NCBI GenBank assembly: GCA_019359375.1
Contig: JAHHHL010000019.1
Coordinates: forward strand, 62,001 to 126,000
From: Lyngbya sp. HA4199-MV5
Lineage (GTDB): Bacteria > Cyanobacteriota > Cyanobacteriia > Leptolyngbyales > Leptolyngbyaceae
Length of the DNA stretch: 64,000 bases
Reading direction: 5' to 3'
The notes under the pieces were generated by a model. The model had not been told where the DNA came from and did no database searches. It was given only the letters and a program-made list of their open reading frames with translations. Shown here in pieces: positions 1 to 8,065 of this stretch (position 1 is its first letter; each line of letters starts with the position of its first letter). A program made the position numbers and the translations under genes.

Positions 1-123
1 CAGGTAGCGCGCTACTTCTTGAGAGAGTGGCGTATTGGCTGAACCAGAGAGCAGCCGTAACCGATTTTGGTCACTCAGGAACGGCAGGCTTGCTTGAGGT
101 GTAAGAGTTGCAGAGCGAATCAC
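1..123 (-). CDS. prs: Ribose-phosphate pyrophosphokinase, N-terminal part only
   Basis: The enzyme makes PRPP from ribose 5-phosphate and ATP for nucleotide, His and Trp synthesis. Only the first 41 codons are inside the window; the gene runs off the left edge. The translation contains RLLSGSANTPLSQEVARYL, the N-terminal signature of bacterial PRPP synthetases (the SGS(A/S)N motif followed by the first helix). The start is taken as GTG at 121-123, because the frame closes upstream at a TAA and no other usual start codon precedes the conserved part. The family call comes from motif recognition; the catalytic part is not visible. Confidence 0.83.
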   Translation of the reverse strand, partial: MIRSATLTPQASLPFLSDQNRLRLLSGSANTPLSQEVARYL

Positions 124-621
124 GGTGTGCCCTCGAACGTAGTCATCGCAATATTACCATTCGGATTCAAAAACATCCCTCAGGATATACCCTTGAGAAC
201 GATTACAGATACCCCGTTGTTGTGCGTGCTTAAGGCTCCGTGCAAAAACGGGTACTGAGAAGAATGCGCCCGAAGCTTCTAAAGAGTACGAAACGGTCTA
301 CTGCGCGATAAAGTCAATAGCAGCCTTCCTTACCCTTCGCTCCTTATTCTCTCTTGATCCTTAAAAAACAAATCAGTGAATTTACAGAAACCACTATTAC
401 AATTTTATGCAATTCGAGCGTACCTGTTCCTCGCGTCGATCGCCTTCATCGGCATAGAGCACCTACTACAGCAGAATGTAGGAGCCAGAAGTCAGCGGCG
501 AGAAAGGCTCTCGCTCTGGCTTTCAGACCGAGATAATATCCTTCACGACCGTGGTTAACCACACAGCTCAAACACGCAAAATTGTTAATGTAAGCAGATT
601 AGGCGTAAGGAATTTGAAGTA
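124..621. other. Gene-free spacer between prs and yqeY
   Basis: About 500 bases between two divergent genes. Open frames here are short, have no recognisable motif and lack a convincing ribosome binding site. No tRNA-like or other RNA fold was recognised by eye. The spacer should hold the promoters of both prs (leftward) and yqeY (rightward), but no clear -35/-10 pair could be assigned. Confidence 0.5.
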
Positions 622-1072
622 ATGAGTTTAAAAGATCGCGTCAGTGAAGAGATCAAAACGGCGATGAAGGCAAAAGATAAGATTCGGCTAGAAACCGTTC
701 GCAGCATCAAGAAACTCATTCTAGAGAAAGAATCAAGCGTGCGTGCTTCGGGGCAAGAGGGGTTGACAGAAGCTCAGGAAATTGAACTTCTGGTGCAGTT
801 GGCAAAGCAGCGACGAGACTCGATCGCCCAGTACCAGCAGGCAAACCGCGCCGATTTAGCCGCTCAAGAAGCTCAGGAATTAGCCATCCTGGAAGAGTAT
901 CTACCCAGGCAGCTTTCGGATGAGGAAATTGGGGCTGCGATCGACCAAATGATCGTGCAGGTCGGTGCCACATCCGCCAAAGATATGGGCAAAGTGATGG
1001 GAGCAGCCATGCAGCAGCTTAAAGGCAAAGCAGACGGCAAGAAAGTGCAGGATCTGGTGAAAGCAAAATTGA

Positions 1073-1320
<248 letters not shown>

Positions 1321-1471
1321 CTATGGTCGTCCCTCTGCCAGAATAGGAGAGGCTGAGGGTGCGGCACTGGCTAAACTAGAGAATCAAAGCGCGAAGCCTT
1401 CTCCACACCGTCCACTCCGCAATTTTCATTCCCAACGTTTGCGTCCGCCATCCAGTTAGTTACTCTCTTCT

Positions 1472-3370
1472 ATGCGACCACCGATTCCTACTAGCTCCAC
1501 CTTGCAGAACCGCTACCGCATCCTGAACGTTTTGGGGCAGGGAGGGTTTGGTCGCACGTACCTGGCAGAAGATCAGGGTCGTTTTAACGAACGCTGTGCC
1601 CTCAAAGAGTTGATTCCAGCCCAGGGTGGAGCCTATGCGCTGGATAAATCGAAAGAACTGTTTCAGCGAGAGGCACAAACTCTGTACCAAATTCAGCATC
1701 CCCAGATTCCGCAATTTCGAGCAACGTTTGAGGAAGATCAGCGCTTGTTTTTGGTGCAGGATTATGTCGAAGGGCAAACCTATCGGACGCTGCTGGAACA
1801 ACGCCAGGTGCAAGGATTAGCCTTTTCGGAAGCCGAAGTTTTGCAACTCATGCGACAGTTGTTGCCTGTGCTGGCGCATATTCACAGTAAAGGCATTATT
1901 CACCGCGACATTGCACCAGACAACATTATGCTCCGGCAGCAAGATGGAAAGCCCGTCTTGATTGATTTTGGTGTGGTGAAAGAATTAGCGACGCGGTTTC
2001 AATCGCCGAATTTGACGACGCAGAATACGACGGTTGGGAAGCCAGGGTTTGCACCGAGCGAACAAATGCAGTCGGGACGCGCTTACCCCAGCAGTGACCT
2101 GTATTCGCTGGCAGTGACCGCCGTGGTGCTGCTTACGGGTCGAGAACCGCAGACGTTGTTCGACGACACCACGCTGACCTGGTACTGGCAGCGATGGGTG
2201 ACGGTCAGCCCCAGTTTCGCCCAGGTGTTGAACAAAATGCTGAGCTATCGTCCGGGCGATCGCTTTCAATCCGTTGCCGAAGTGGTGCAGGCGCTCCAGT
2301 CTCCCATCCCTGCTACCTATACTCAGCCACCCTATCAACCGTCGCCTGTTCAACCACCACCCGTTCAAACGGCTCCCCCGCCGACTCCTGATGTCTCTCA
2401 CATGGCAACGATGGCAGTGGGACGATCGCCCGATCCACTGCCCGTGACGACCAGCCCCAATCGAGCCGCCCCGACCATCCCAGCCGCTCGTAACTCCGTT
2501 TGGGATGATCCCTTAGCTGTGGTCGCGATCGGGTTAGGACTGGTTGTGCTGACAGGCGTTGGCACCTGGGCTGTGGTACGCGCTGTGCTGAATAATCAGT
2601 CCACACCCACTCCTACTCCCACGCTGACGACCTCCTTCAGCCCATCCCCGACTACTTCGCTCACCCCAACACCCAAACCAACGAACTCGCCTGACGTTCG
2701 TAACGAAGGTCTTGATATCAGACCTGATACAAAGGCTGTGAGAACGGGCACGCTGCGATCGAATGAAACTGTGAACTATATTCTGGCGGGGGGAGAGGGG
2801 CAGCAATTGAGCGCCGTGATTGCGGGTGAAGGGGTCTTGATGTCGATGTTGGGACCCGATCGGCAACTGCTGCCAGGACAATCGAATCGCGTGTCACTGT
2901 GGCAGGGAACGTTGCCTTCCACAGGTAACTACTACATCCAACTCAGCCCCGTCAAAGGTCTGGACAAAAGCGACTATCGGCTCGATGTAAGCTTGAGAAG
3001 CGCTGTAGCACCCAGCCCATCTCCCACCTCCACAACGCCGCCACCTAGCCCATCCCCCTCGACACCAACCGTAGAATCGCATCGCGTCCAGTTTGAAGCC
3101 GGACAAACAGCAACCACCGTCAGCGAACGTGCCAACCCACAGCTCATTCATCGCTATCTGGTGCGAGCGACCGAAGGGCAAATTTTCAAGGCAATCGTGC
3201 GCGATGGTTCGGTGACGCTCAACATTACAACCCCCGACGGTCAGCCCATCCAGGCTGCAACCAACGTCTTATCGTGGGAAGATCAGCTACCGATGAGCGG
3301 CACCTACCAAATTGATGTCATTGCAACCCAGGACACCACATTCAGCCTGGATATTGGCGTGCGGAATTAG
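1472..3370 (+). CDS. Membrane Ser/Thr protein kinase with two C-terminal beta domains
   Basis: A 632-residue Hanks-type kinase. The Gly-rich loop GQGGFG is at residues 22-27, the ATP-binding Lys at 45 (ALKE), HRD at 144-146, Asn at 151 and DFG at 165-167. The catalytic loop reads HRDIAPDN, with Ala where most Ser/Thr kinases have Lys. The kinase domain is followed by a Pro/Thr/Ser-rich linker, one membrane segment near residues 348-375, a second low-complexity linker and two related beta-rich domains (about 405-500 and 540-632) that resemble pre-peptidase C-terminal domains. Inference: cytoplasmic kinase with an extracytoplasmic sensor. The target is unknown. The gene stands alone. Confidence 0.9.
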   Translation: MRPPIPTSSTLQNRYRILNVLGQGGFGRTYLAEDQGRFNERCALKELIPAQGGAYALDKSKELFQREAQTLYQIQHPQIPQFRATFEEDQRLFLVQDYVEGQTYRTLLEQRQVQGLAFSEAEVLQLMRQLLPVLAHIHSKGIIHRDIAPDNIMLRQQDGKPVLIDFGVVKELATRFQSPNLTTQNTTVGKPGFAPSEQMQSGRAYPSSDLYSLAVTAVVLLTGREPQTLFDDTTLTWYWQRWVTVSPSFAQVLNKMLSYRPGDRFQSVAEVVQALQSPIPATYTQPPYQPSPVQPPPVQTAPPPTPDVSHMATMAVGRSPDPLPVTTSPNRAAPTIPAARNSVWDDPLAVVAIGLGLVVLTGVGTWAVVRAVLNNQSTPTPTPTLTTSFSPSPTTSLTPTPKPTNSPDVRNEGLDIRPDTKAVRTGTLRSNETVNYILAGGEGQQLSAVIAGEGVLMSMLGPDRQLLPGQSNRVSLWQGTLPSTGNYYIQLSPVKGLDKSDYRLDVSLRSAVAPSPSPTSTTPPPSPSPSTPTVESHRVQFEAGQTATTVSERANPQLIHRYLVRATEGQIFKAIVRDGSVTLNITTPDGQPIQAATNVLSWEDQLPMSGTYQIDVIATQDTTFSLDIGVRN

Positions 3371-3435
3371 ATGAGAGTTGTTGGTTGTTAGATAGAAATG
3401 GGCGATCGATGAGTGCCAGATCTAGCCTCGTTGTA

Positions 3436-3507
3436 CTGATCACTTTCTAGTAGGCGATCACTCACGACTAACAACCAACAACTAACAACTAACAACTAAC
3501 TACTACT
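3436..3507. repeat. AACTAAC heptamer array before bioD
   Basis: Tandem copies of ACTAACA/AACTAAC-type heptamers fill 3465-3505 and abut the TTG start codon of bioD, so no Shine-Dalgarno sequence is present there. The opposite-strand form (GTTGGTTGTTAG) occurs at 3378-3390, giving a loose inverted arrangement. Confidence 0.8.
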
Positions 3508-4227
3508 TTGAACGCTCTACTCATTACTGGAACCGATACCGACGCGGGTAAAACTGTCCTCACGGCAGCGCTGGCAGCTTACTGGAAAACCTATTGTGCA
3601 GCGCAAACGTTAGGTATTCTAAAGCCCATTCAAACGGGCGGTGGTAGCCTGGATGGATCACAAACGGACGATCGAGCACTTTATAGTCGTCTCTTTAACG
3701 TGGCTCAGGATGAGGTGACACCACTGCACTTTGAGGCACCGCTAGCACCCCCATTAGCTGCTGCGCGTGAAGGTCGCTGGGTGGAATTGGATAAGCTATG
3801 GCAAGCCTTTGAAGCCATGCGACAGCAATATGATTGGGTGCTGGTAGAGGCATTGGGAGGGCTGGGTTCTCCGATCACGTATGAATCAACCGTGGCAGAT
3901 TTGGCGTGGGATTGGCACCTACCAGCCGTGTTAGTCGTGCCTGTGAAACTGGGCGCGATCGGACAAGCTGTTGCCAACGTTGCACTCGCCCGCCAAACCC
4001 GCGTTCACCTCAAGGGCATTGTGTTGAGCTGCACACACCCCTGTACAGACCAGAACATCGCCGATTGGGCACCCGCTGACCTGATTCGATCGCTCACGAA
4101 TGTGCCCGTCTTAGGACTCATTCCCCACTTATCTGACCCGACAGATCTAAGCGCTCTCGCTCAAGCCGCCTCCAACCTCGACTTAGAGCGCTTATTGCCC
4201 CTGGCAAGTTTGCGGCTGGTAGGGTGA
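3508..4227 (+). CDS. bioD: Dethiobiotin synthetase
   Basis: An ATP-dependent carboxylase that closes the ureido ring of dethiobiotin, the penultimate step of biotin synthesis. The 239-residue protein opens with MNALLITGTDTDAGKT, the family P-loop at residues 8-16, followed by KPIQTGG near residue 38 and the EALGGLGSPI loop (usually EGAGG) near residue 115. The start is TTG: the P-loop lies so close to the N-terminus that no later start is possible and no ATG or GTG precedes it. No other bio gene is adjacent. Translation may be weak, since the upstream bases are a heptamer repeat without a clear ribosome binding site. Confidence 0.88.
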   Translation: MNALLITGTDTDAGKTVLTAALAAYWKTYCAAQTLGILKPIQTGGGSLDGSQTDDRALYSRLFNVAQDEVTPLHFEAPLAPPLAAAREGRWVELDKLWQAFEAMRQQYDWVLVEALGGLGSPITYESTVADLAWDWHLPAVLVVPVKLGAIGQAVANVALARQTRVHLKGIVLSCTHPCTDQNIADWAPADLIRSLTNVPVLGLIPHLSDPTDLSALAQAASNLDLERLLPLASLRLVG

Positions 4228-4466
4228 GGAGTGAGGAGTTCAGCCTTTTAGCCGTCAGCGGTCAGCGATCAGCTTTTAGCCTTGATCCTTCCGGCTTCCC
4301 CTGCTCCCCTTGCCTCTTCTGCTTCCCCAACTTCTGCCTTCTGCCTCCTGCCCTCTGCCTTTTTTCAGCCTTTAGCCTTTAGCCCTTCCCCCTGCCTCCC
4401 TTTCCCCCCTTGCTCCCCTTGCTTCCCTACTCCCCACTCCCTACTCCCTACTCCTCACTCCCCCAC
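4228..4466. repeat. Pyrimidine-rich heptamer repeat spacer
   Basis: The whole gap between bioD and the convergent GNAT gene consists of degenerate heptamer units: GTCAGCGGTCAGCGATCAGC, then CTTCTGCCTTCTGCCTCCTG, TTTAGCCTTTAGCC and finally ACTCCCTACTCCCTACTCCT. There is no gene in it and no evident terminator. Confidence 0.85.
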
Positions 4467-5117
4467 CTAACTCCGCTTCCCCTGCCCAAACACCATCGCT
4501 ACAATGCCGTACTCACGAAAGCGATCGATCCCCAGACGGTTACGCACCATCATGGGGACAGCATCTGGTGGCAAGGGCACAAAGCCTAACCGCATGTAAA
4601 ATTGCAGCCGATGGGGTTGGCTTGCCAGATATAGCGGGATCGCTGCTTCTTTGGTCAGCCGCTGCACCAAACGCGAGCCATGTCCCTGCCCACGCCATAC
4701 CGGATCGACATACACCAGATACGCTTCAGAGTGAGTGTCATAGCAAAACAGCTTGGCGCAACCAGTAACCTTGCCGTCGCATTCTACAACCCAGAAGTTT
4801 GATAGCTCTCTAAGAGCATGCCGATCAGCTTGCAACACCACGAGGCTGAGGAAGCACAATAGAGCAAAAACCTGCGGGTAAAACCCATGTAGTGCCAGCA
4901 CAACCATCAAGGTTCCAAACCCAAGAGAGATTGCCCACAAGACCTCACGAGGAAGCTGGTTGATGGACTTTAGCTGGGACAGTTGAAGCGATCGATGAAA
5001 CTGTCGTACCAGCCGCTCAATGGTTTTGCGATCGCCCGCCTGTGCAGGACGAATCAGGCAAGGTGAATCGGGCGATCGTAAAGGTCTTGTCATAGAAAGA
5101 TGAAAATCGCAAGCCAA
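4467..5117 (-). CDS. GNAT family N-acetyltransferase with an embedded hydrophobic segment
   Basis: A 216-residue protein. The C-terminal half has the acetyl-CoA binding motif in VDPVWRGQGHGSRLV (residues 138-151) and the typical strand FYMRLGFVPL (173-182), so it should transfer an acyl group from acyl-CoA to an amine; the substrate is unknown. Residues 20-55 look like the first GNAT helices, but residues about 59-95 form one or two strongly hydrophobic stretches inserted before the core, which suggests membrane attachment. An alternative start is Met9 (5093). It is convergent with bioD and divergent from the amidohydrolase. Confidence 0.8.
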   Translation of the reverse strand: MACDFHLSMTRPLRSPDSPCLIRPAQAGDRKTIERLVRQFHRSLQLSQLKSINQLPREVLWAISLGFGTLMVVLALHGFYPQVFALLCFLSLVVLQADRHALRELSNFWVVECDGKVTGCAKLFCYDTHSEAYLVYVDPVWRGQGHGSRLVQRLTKEAAIPLYLASQPHRLQFYMRLGFVPLPPDAVPMMVRNRLGIDRFREYGIVAMVFGQGKRS

Positions 5118-5195
5118 AGCACTGGTGCAAAGTCGCTACAGTAGACATATTGCAAGCGGTAGCCTCTTTCAGGATGCCCACGGCTCGATTGAGAA

Positions 5196-5240
5196 GCACA
5201 GTGTTAAGCAGCACAGTATTGAGAGGCACAGTATGGTTTC
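5196..5240 (+). repeat. Three 15-bp tandem repeats at the amidohydrolase start
   Basis: GCACAGT recurs at exact 15-base spacing at 5196, 5211 and 5226. The third copy contains the ATG start codon (5233). In the reading frame upstream the copies encode HS-V/I/M plus two charged residues, so the repeats would also be translated if a GTG at 5125 were used. Confidence 0.7.
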
Positions 5241-6441
5241 GACTTCGTTATCCCCACATCCGGTCGATACATCCCGCATTCGTGCTGCGATCCAGGCATT
5301 GCAGCCAGAACTCGTGTCATGGCGGCGACACCTTCACCAGAAGCCAGAACTGGGGTTTCGTGAGCAGCTTACGTCAGCCTTTATCGCGCAAAAGCTGAAG
5401 GAATGGGGCATTAAGCATCAAACCGAGATCGCTCAAACGGGGATTGTCGCAATCATTCAGGGCGATCGTCCTGGTGCGGTATTGGGTATTCGTGCAGACA
5501 TGGATGCACTGCCGATTCAGGAAGAAAACGATGTGCCTTACAAATCGCAGCACGATGGCATGATGCACGCGTGTGGTCATGATGGGCACGTCACGATCGC
5601 CCTCGGCACAGCTTACTACCTCTCCCAGCACCAGGATTTTGCAGGCACCGTCAAGATCATTTTTCAGCCTGCTGAAGAAGGTCCCGGTGGTGCAAAACCC
5701 ATGATTGAGGCAGGTGCCCTCAAAAATCCAGATGTGGATGCCATCATCGGCTTACATCTGTGGAACAATCTACCGTTGGGGACGGTGGGCGTGCGGAGCG
5801 GTGCGCTCATGGCAGCCGTCGAACTTTTTAACTGCACTATCTTTGGCAAAGGTGGACACGGCGCGATTCCACAGCAAACGATCGACTCCATTGTGGTTGC
5901 CTCGCAGGTTGTGACAGCGCTACAGACGATCGTGGCGCGCAATATCGATCCATTAGAATCAGCCGTTGTCACGGTCGGTCAACTCAATGCAGGTACAGCA
6001 CACAACGTCATTGCGGCAACGGCGCAGATGAGTGGTACGGTACGATACTTCAACCCTCACTTTGATGGCTACTTTAAGCAACGGATTGAACAGGTCGTGA
6101 GTGGCATTTGCCAGAGCCACGGAGCAATCTACAAGCTGGAGTATGAAAGCCTCTATCCACCTGTCATCAACGATGAACGGATGGCAAGCCTGGTGCGATC
6201 GATCGCCGAAACCGTCATTGAATCCCCGATCGGCGTGGTACCCCAATGCCAAACAATGGGCGGCGAAGATATGTCCTTTTTCCTTCAAGAAGTTCCCGGT
6301 TGCTATTTCTTCCTCGGTGCCGCCAACGCCGACAAAGATCTGGCGTATCCCCACCATCATCCCCGGTTTAACTTCGATGAAACGGCTTTGGGCATGGGCG
6401 TAGAAATCTTTGTCCGCTGTGTGGAGCAGTATTTGGGTTAG
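5233..6441 (+). CDS. M20 family amidohydrolase (N-acyl amino acid hydrolase type)
   Basis: A 402-residue metal-dependent amidohydrolase of the M20D type (hippurate / IAA-amino acid hydrolase group). Visible motifs in order are GIRADMDALPIQE, the metal-binding MMHACGHDGH, QPAEEGPGGAKPM with the catalytic Glu pair, GLHLWNNLPLG, the dimerisation domain (about residues 185-300) and MGGEDMSFF. The substrate cannot be read from the sequence. The start at ATG 5233 is preferred; an in-frame GTG at 5125 would add 36 residues rich in repeat-encoded HS pairs that the family lacks. Confidence 0.92.
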   Translation: MVSTSLSPHPVDTSRIRAAIQALQPELVSWRRHLHQKPELGFREQLTSAFIAQKLKEWGIKHQTEIAQTGIVAIIQGDRPGAVLGIRADMDALPIQEENDVPYKSQHDGMMHACGHDGHVTIALGTAYYLSQHQDFAGTVKIIFQPAEEGPGGAKPMIEAGALKNPDVDAIIGLHLWNNLPLGTVGVRSGALMAAVELFNCTIFGKGGHGAIPQQTIDSIVVASQVVTALQTIVARNIDPLESAVVTVGQLNAGTAHNVIAATAQMSGTVRYFNPHFDGYFKQRIEQVVSGICQSHGAIYKLEYESLYPPVINDERMASLVRSIAETVIESPIGVVPQCQTMGGEDMSFFLQEVPGCYFFLGAANADKDLAYPHHHPRFNFDETALGMGVEIFVRCVEQYLG

Positions 6442-6602
6442 ATGGTTTAGTGGGATTGAAAATGCTAAAGCGATCGTCAAGTATTAAGAAGGTCGTTCTG
6501 TCGTTACCAGCGTCAGGCATTTTGGCAGTATTTGAGACCAGGTAGCGTTGCCGCGAACTCTATCGTTTTTAGGTAGCACCCATTGAGGAACATCAGTCGC
6601 CC

Positions 6603-6818
6603 TTACTCTTCCTGCTGTCGCTTTTTGCGAATATCATCCAGAATTTTTCGTAGTTCTTCGGTTTCATCCCGTCCATTGGCGGGCGGCATGGTTGCCAGCA
6701 CTGGCTCTGTCGCTAATTTATCCATCAAGGCGTAGAATGCGTCCTGATCATCCCGATGCTCAAAGAAGTAGGACAAGAGTTCTTTGCGATTCATTTCTTG
6801 AAAATTTGGTTGGCTCAT
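6603..6818 (-). CDS. DUF6887 family small protein
   Basis: A 71-residue charged protein. It matches the cyanobacterial DUF6887 pattern: an N-terminal PNF..M.R.EL..Y..EHRDD..AFY segment followed by a helical Lys/Glu/Arg-rich tail. In many cyanobacteria it is encoded directly after a DUF6888 gene, and that is the case here: its ATG overlaps the TGA of the upstream frame (ATGA). AAAGGA lies just upstream of the start. Function is not established; the size and paired organisation resemble a toxin-antitoxin module, which is an inference only. Confidence 0.75.
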   Translation of the reverse strand: MSQPNFQEMNRKELLSYFFEHRDDQDAFYALMDKLATEPVLATMPPANGRDETEELRKILDDIRKKRQQEE

Positions 6819-6988
6819 GGGAATGTCCTTTTACCGTAGCGGTTAATCAAAACAATGGTCTCTTCACCCGCCAGGATGAAGATATTCCCGGTTCGCTCGT
6901 CGATGCGAACGATGTAAATGGGCAGATACATCTTGGTTAAACTGTAGCAGACGCTAAAACATTCCAGAGTTTGTGCTGCTGTAGGAAT
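6815..6988 (-). CDS. DUF6888 family small protein, apparent ATT start
   Basis: A 57-residue frame reading (M)PTAAQTLECF, then LPIYIVRIDERTGNIFILAG, and ending INRYGKRTFP. This is the DUF6888 pattern (PT.AQ..C..VC..L...Y.PIY.VR.DERTGN..ILAGEE). The conserved N-terminus is reached without any ATG, GTG or TTG: the codon at the expected start is ATT (6986-6988), with AGGAG eight bases upstream. An internal ATG (Met20) would delete the conserved PTAAQ and Cys residues. Its stop overlaps the DUF6887 start, so the two are translationally coupled. The function of the pair is unknown. Confidence 0.68.
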   Translation of the reverse strand: MPTAAQTLECFSVCYSLTKMYLPIYIVRIDERTGNIFILAGEETIVLINRYGKRTFP

Positions 6989-7050
6989 GGCTGATGCTCC
7001 TGAAAACTCTACAGTGTTTAATTTGCCCCTTCAGTTTCTAACTCGATCGC

Positions 7051-8037
7051 TTAGCCACCAATTTGTGACATGGTGCGACTGTAGGTGCCTGTGGTGCCAG
7101 AATCACGCTCTTTGTAGTTGATTTCGGGTTTGAGCATGAGCAACTCGCGCACCTGTTGACGGAGTTCGTGGAGTAGTACGCCCGATCGCAAGGCTGTTCT
7201 CAAATCAAGTTGCCCCGTTTCGTTGAGCAAGCAGGGACGAAGCCAACCATCCGCAGAGAGGCGCATCCGGTTGCAGCGATCGCAGAAACATTCTGACATC
7301 TGGCTAATAAAGCCGAGTGTGCCTTTGGCACCCGGAATTTTGAACACATCAGCGGGACCATTGCCACGCACCTGTCCATCCGTCAGTCCCCAGCGATCGC
7401 GGATGCGCTGCCGCAGGTCTTCGGAACTGACCCAGCCACGATCGCTAAACAGGTAATCATTGCCGATCGGCATAAATTCAATAAAGCGAACGTGCCATTC
7501 GCGATCGAGGCTCAGGGCAGCTAAATCCAGCACTTCCTGATCATTCACACCCGGAATGACCACCACATTCAGCTTGAGAGGATTAAACCCCACGCGGTAC
7601 GCTTCCTGGATGCCGTCCCACACTTGCTGCCAGCGCGACCGACCATGATGACCAATAATGGCATCGAATACCTCTGGTTGTAGCGAGTCCAGGCTAATAT
7701 TGATACGCCGTAAGCCTGCGTTGTAAAGATCTTTCGCCATCTCTGCCAGCAAAAACGCATTAGTCGTCATCGACAAATCTTGCGTTTCGGGAAACTGAGC
7801 GATCGCCCGCACAATATCCACCACACCGGGACGAATCAACGGTTCACCACCCGTCAGCCGAAAGCGTGTAAAGCCTGCGGGAATAAATACGTCCTGCAAA
7901 AGCAGCAGCAGTTCATCTTGAGTCAGCACGTTCTGCTGCAACGCATACGTCAAGTCTGCACCCTCTGGCATACAGTACTGACAGCGGAAGTTGCAGCGAT
8001 CGACAAGGCTAATGCGGAGATAGTCAACCTGGTTCAT
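7051..8037 (-). CDS. moaA: GTP 3',8-cyclase MoaA
   Basis: A radical SAM enzyme that converts GTP to the cyclic precursor of molybdenum cofactor together with MoaC. The 328-residue protein has the SAM cluster Cys15-x3-Cys19-x2-Cys22, the GGEPL motif, and the second 4Fe-4S site as CDRC followed after 13 residues by Cys ([10 protein letters not shown]...RPCL). It ends in the conserved Gly-Gly (SQIGG) needed for activity in characterised homologues. GGAAG precedes the ATG. No other moa gene is nearby. It points away from the MFS gene that starts upstream on the same strand, 28 bases apart. Confidence 0.95.
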   Translation of the reverse strand: MNQVDYLRISLVDRCNFRCQYCMPEGADLTYALQQNVLTQDELLLLLQDVFIPAGFTRFRLTGGEPLIRPGVVDIVRAIAQFPETQDLSMTTNAFLLAEMAKDLYNAGLRRINISLDSLQPEVFDAIIGHHGRSRWQQVWDGIQEAYRVGFNPLKLNVVVIPGVNDQEVLDLAALSLDREWHVRFIEFMPIGNDYLFSDRGWVSSEDLRQRIRDRWGLTDGQVRGNGPADVFKIPGAKGTLGFISQMSECFCDRCNRMRLSADGWLRPCLLNETGQLDLRTALRSGVLLHELRQQVRELLMLKPEINYKERDSGTTGTYSRTMSQIGG

Positions 8038-8065
8038 ACTTCCATTGTGACGGATCGGCAGTCGG

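Noticed and set aside
124-621. Possible tRNA or small RNA gene
   Set aside because: No T-loop or acceptor pairing found by eye, no terminator-like hairpin with T-run.
4228-4466. Heptamer arrays considered as CRISPR-like repeats
   Set aside because: Units of seven bases are contiguous, without spacers of constant length and without cas genes.
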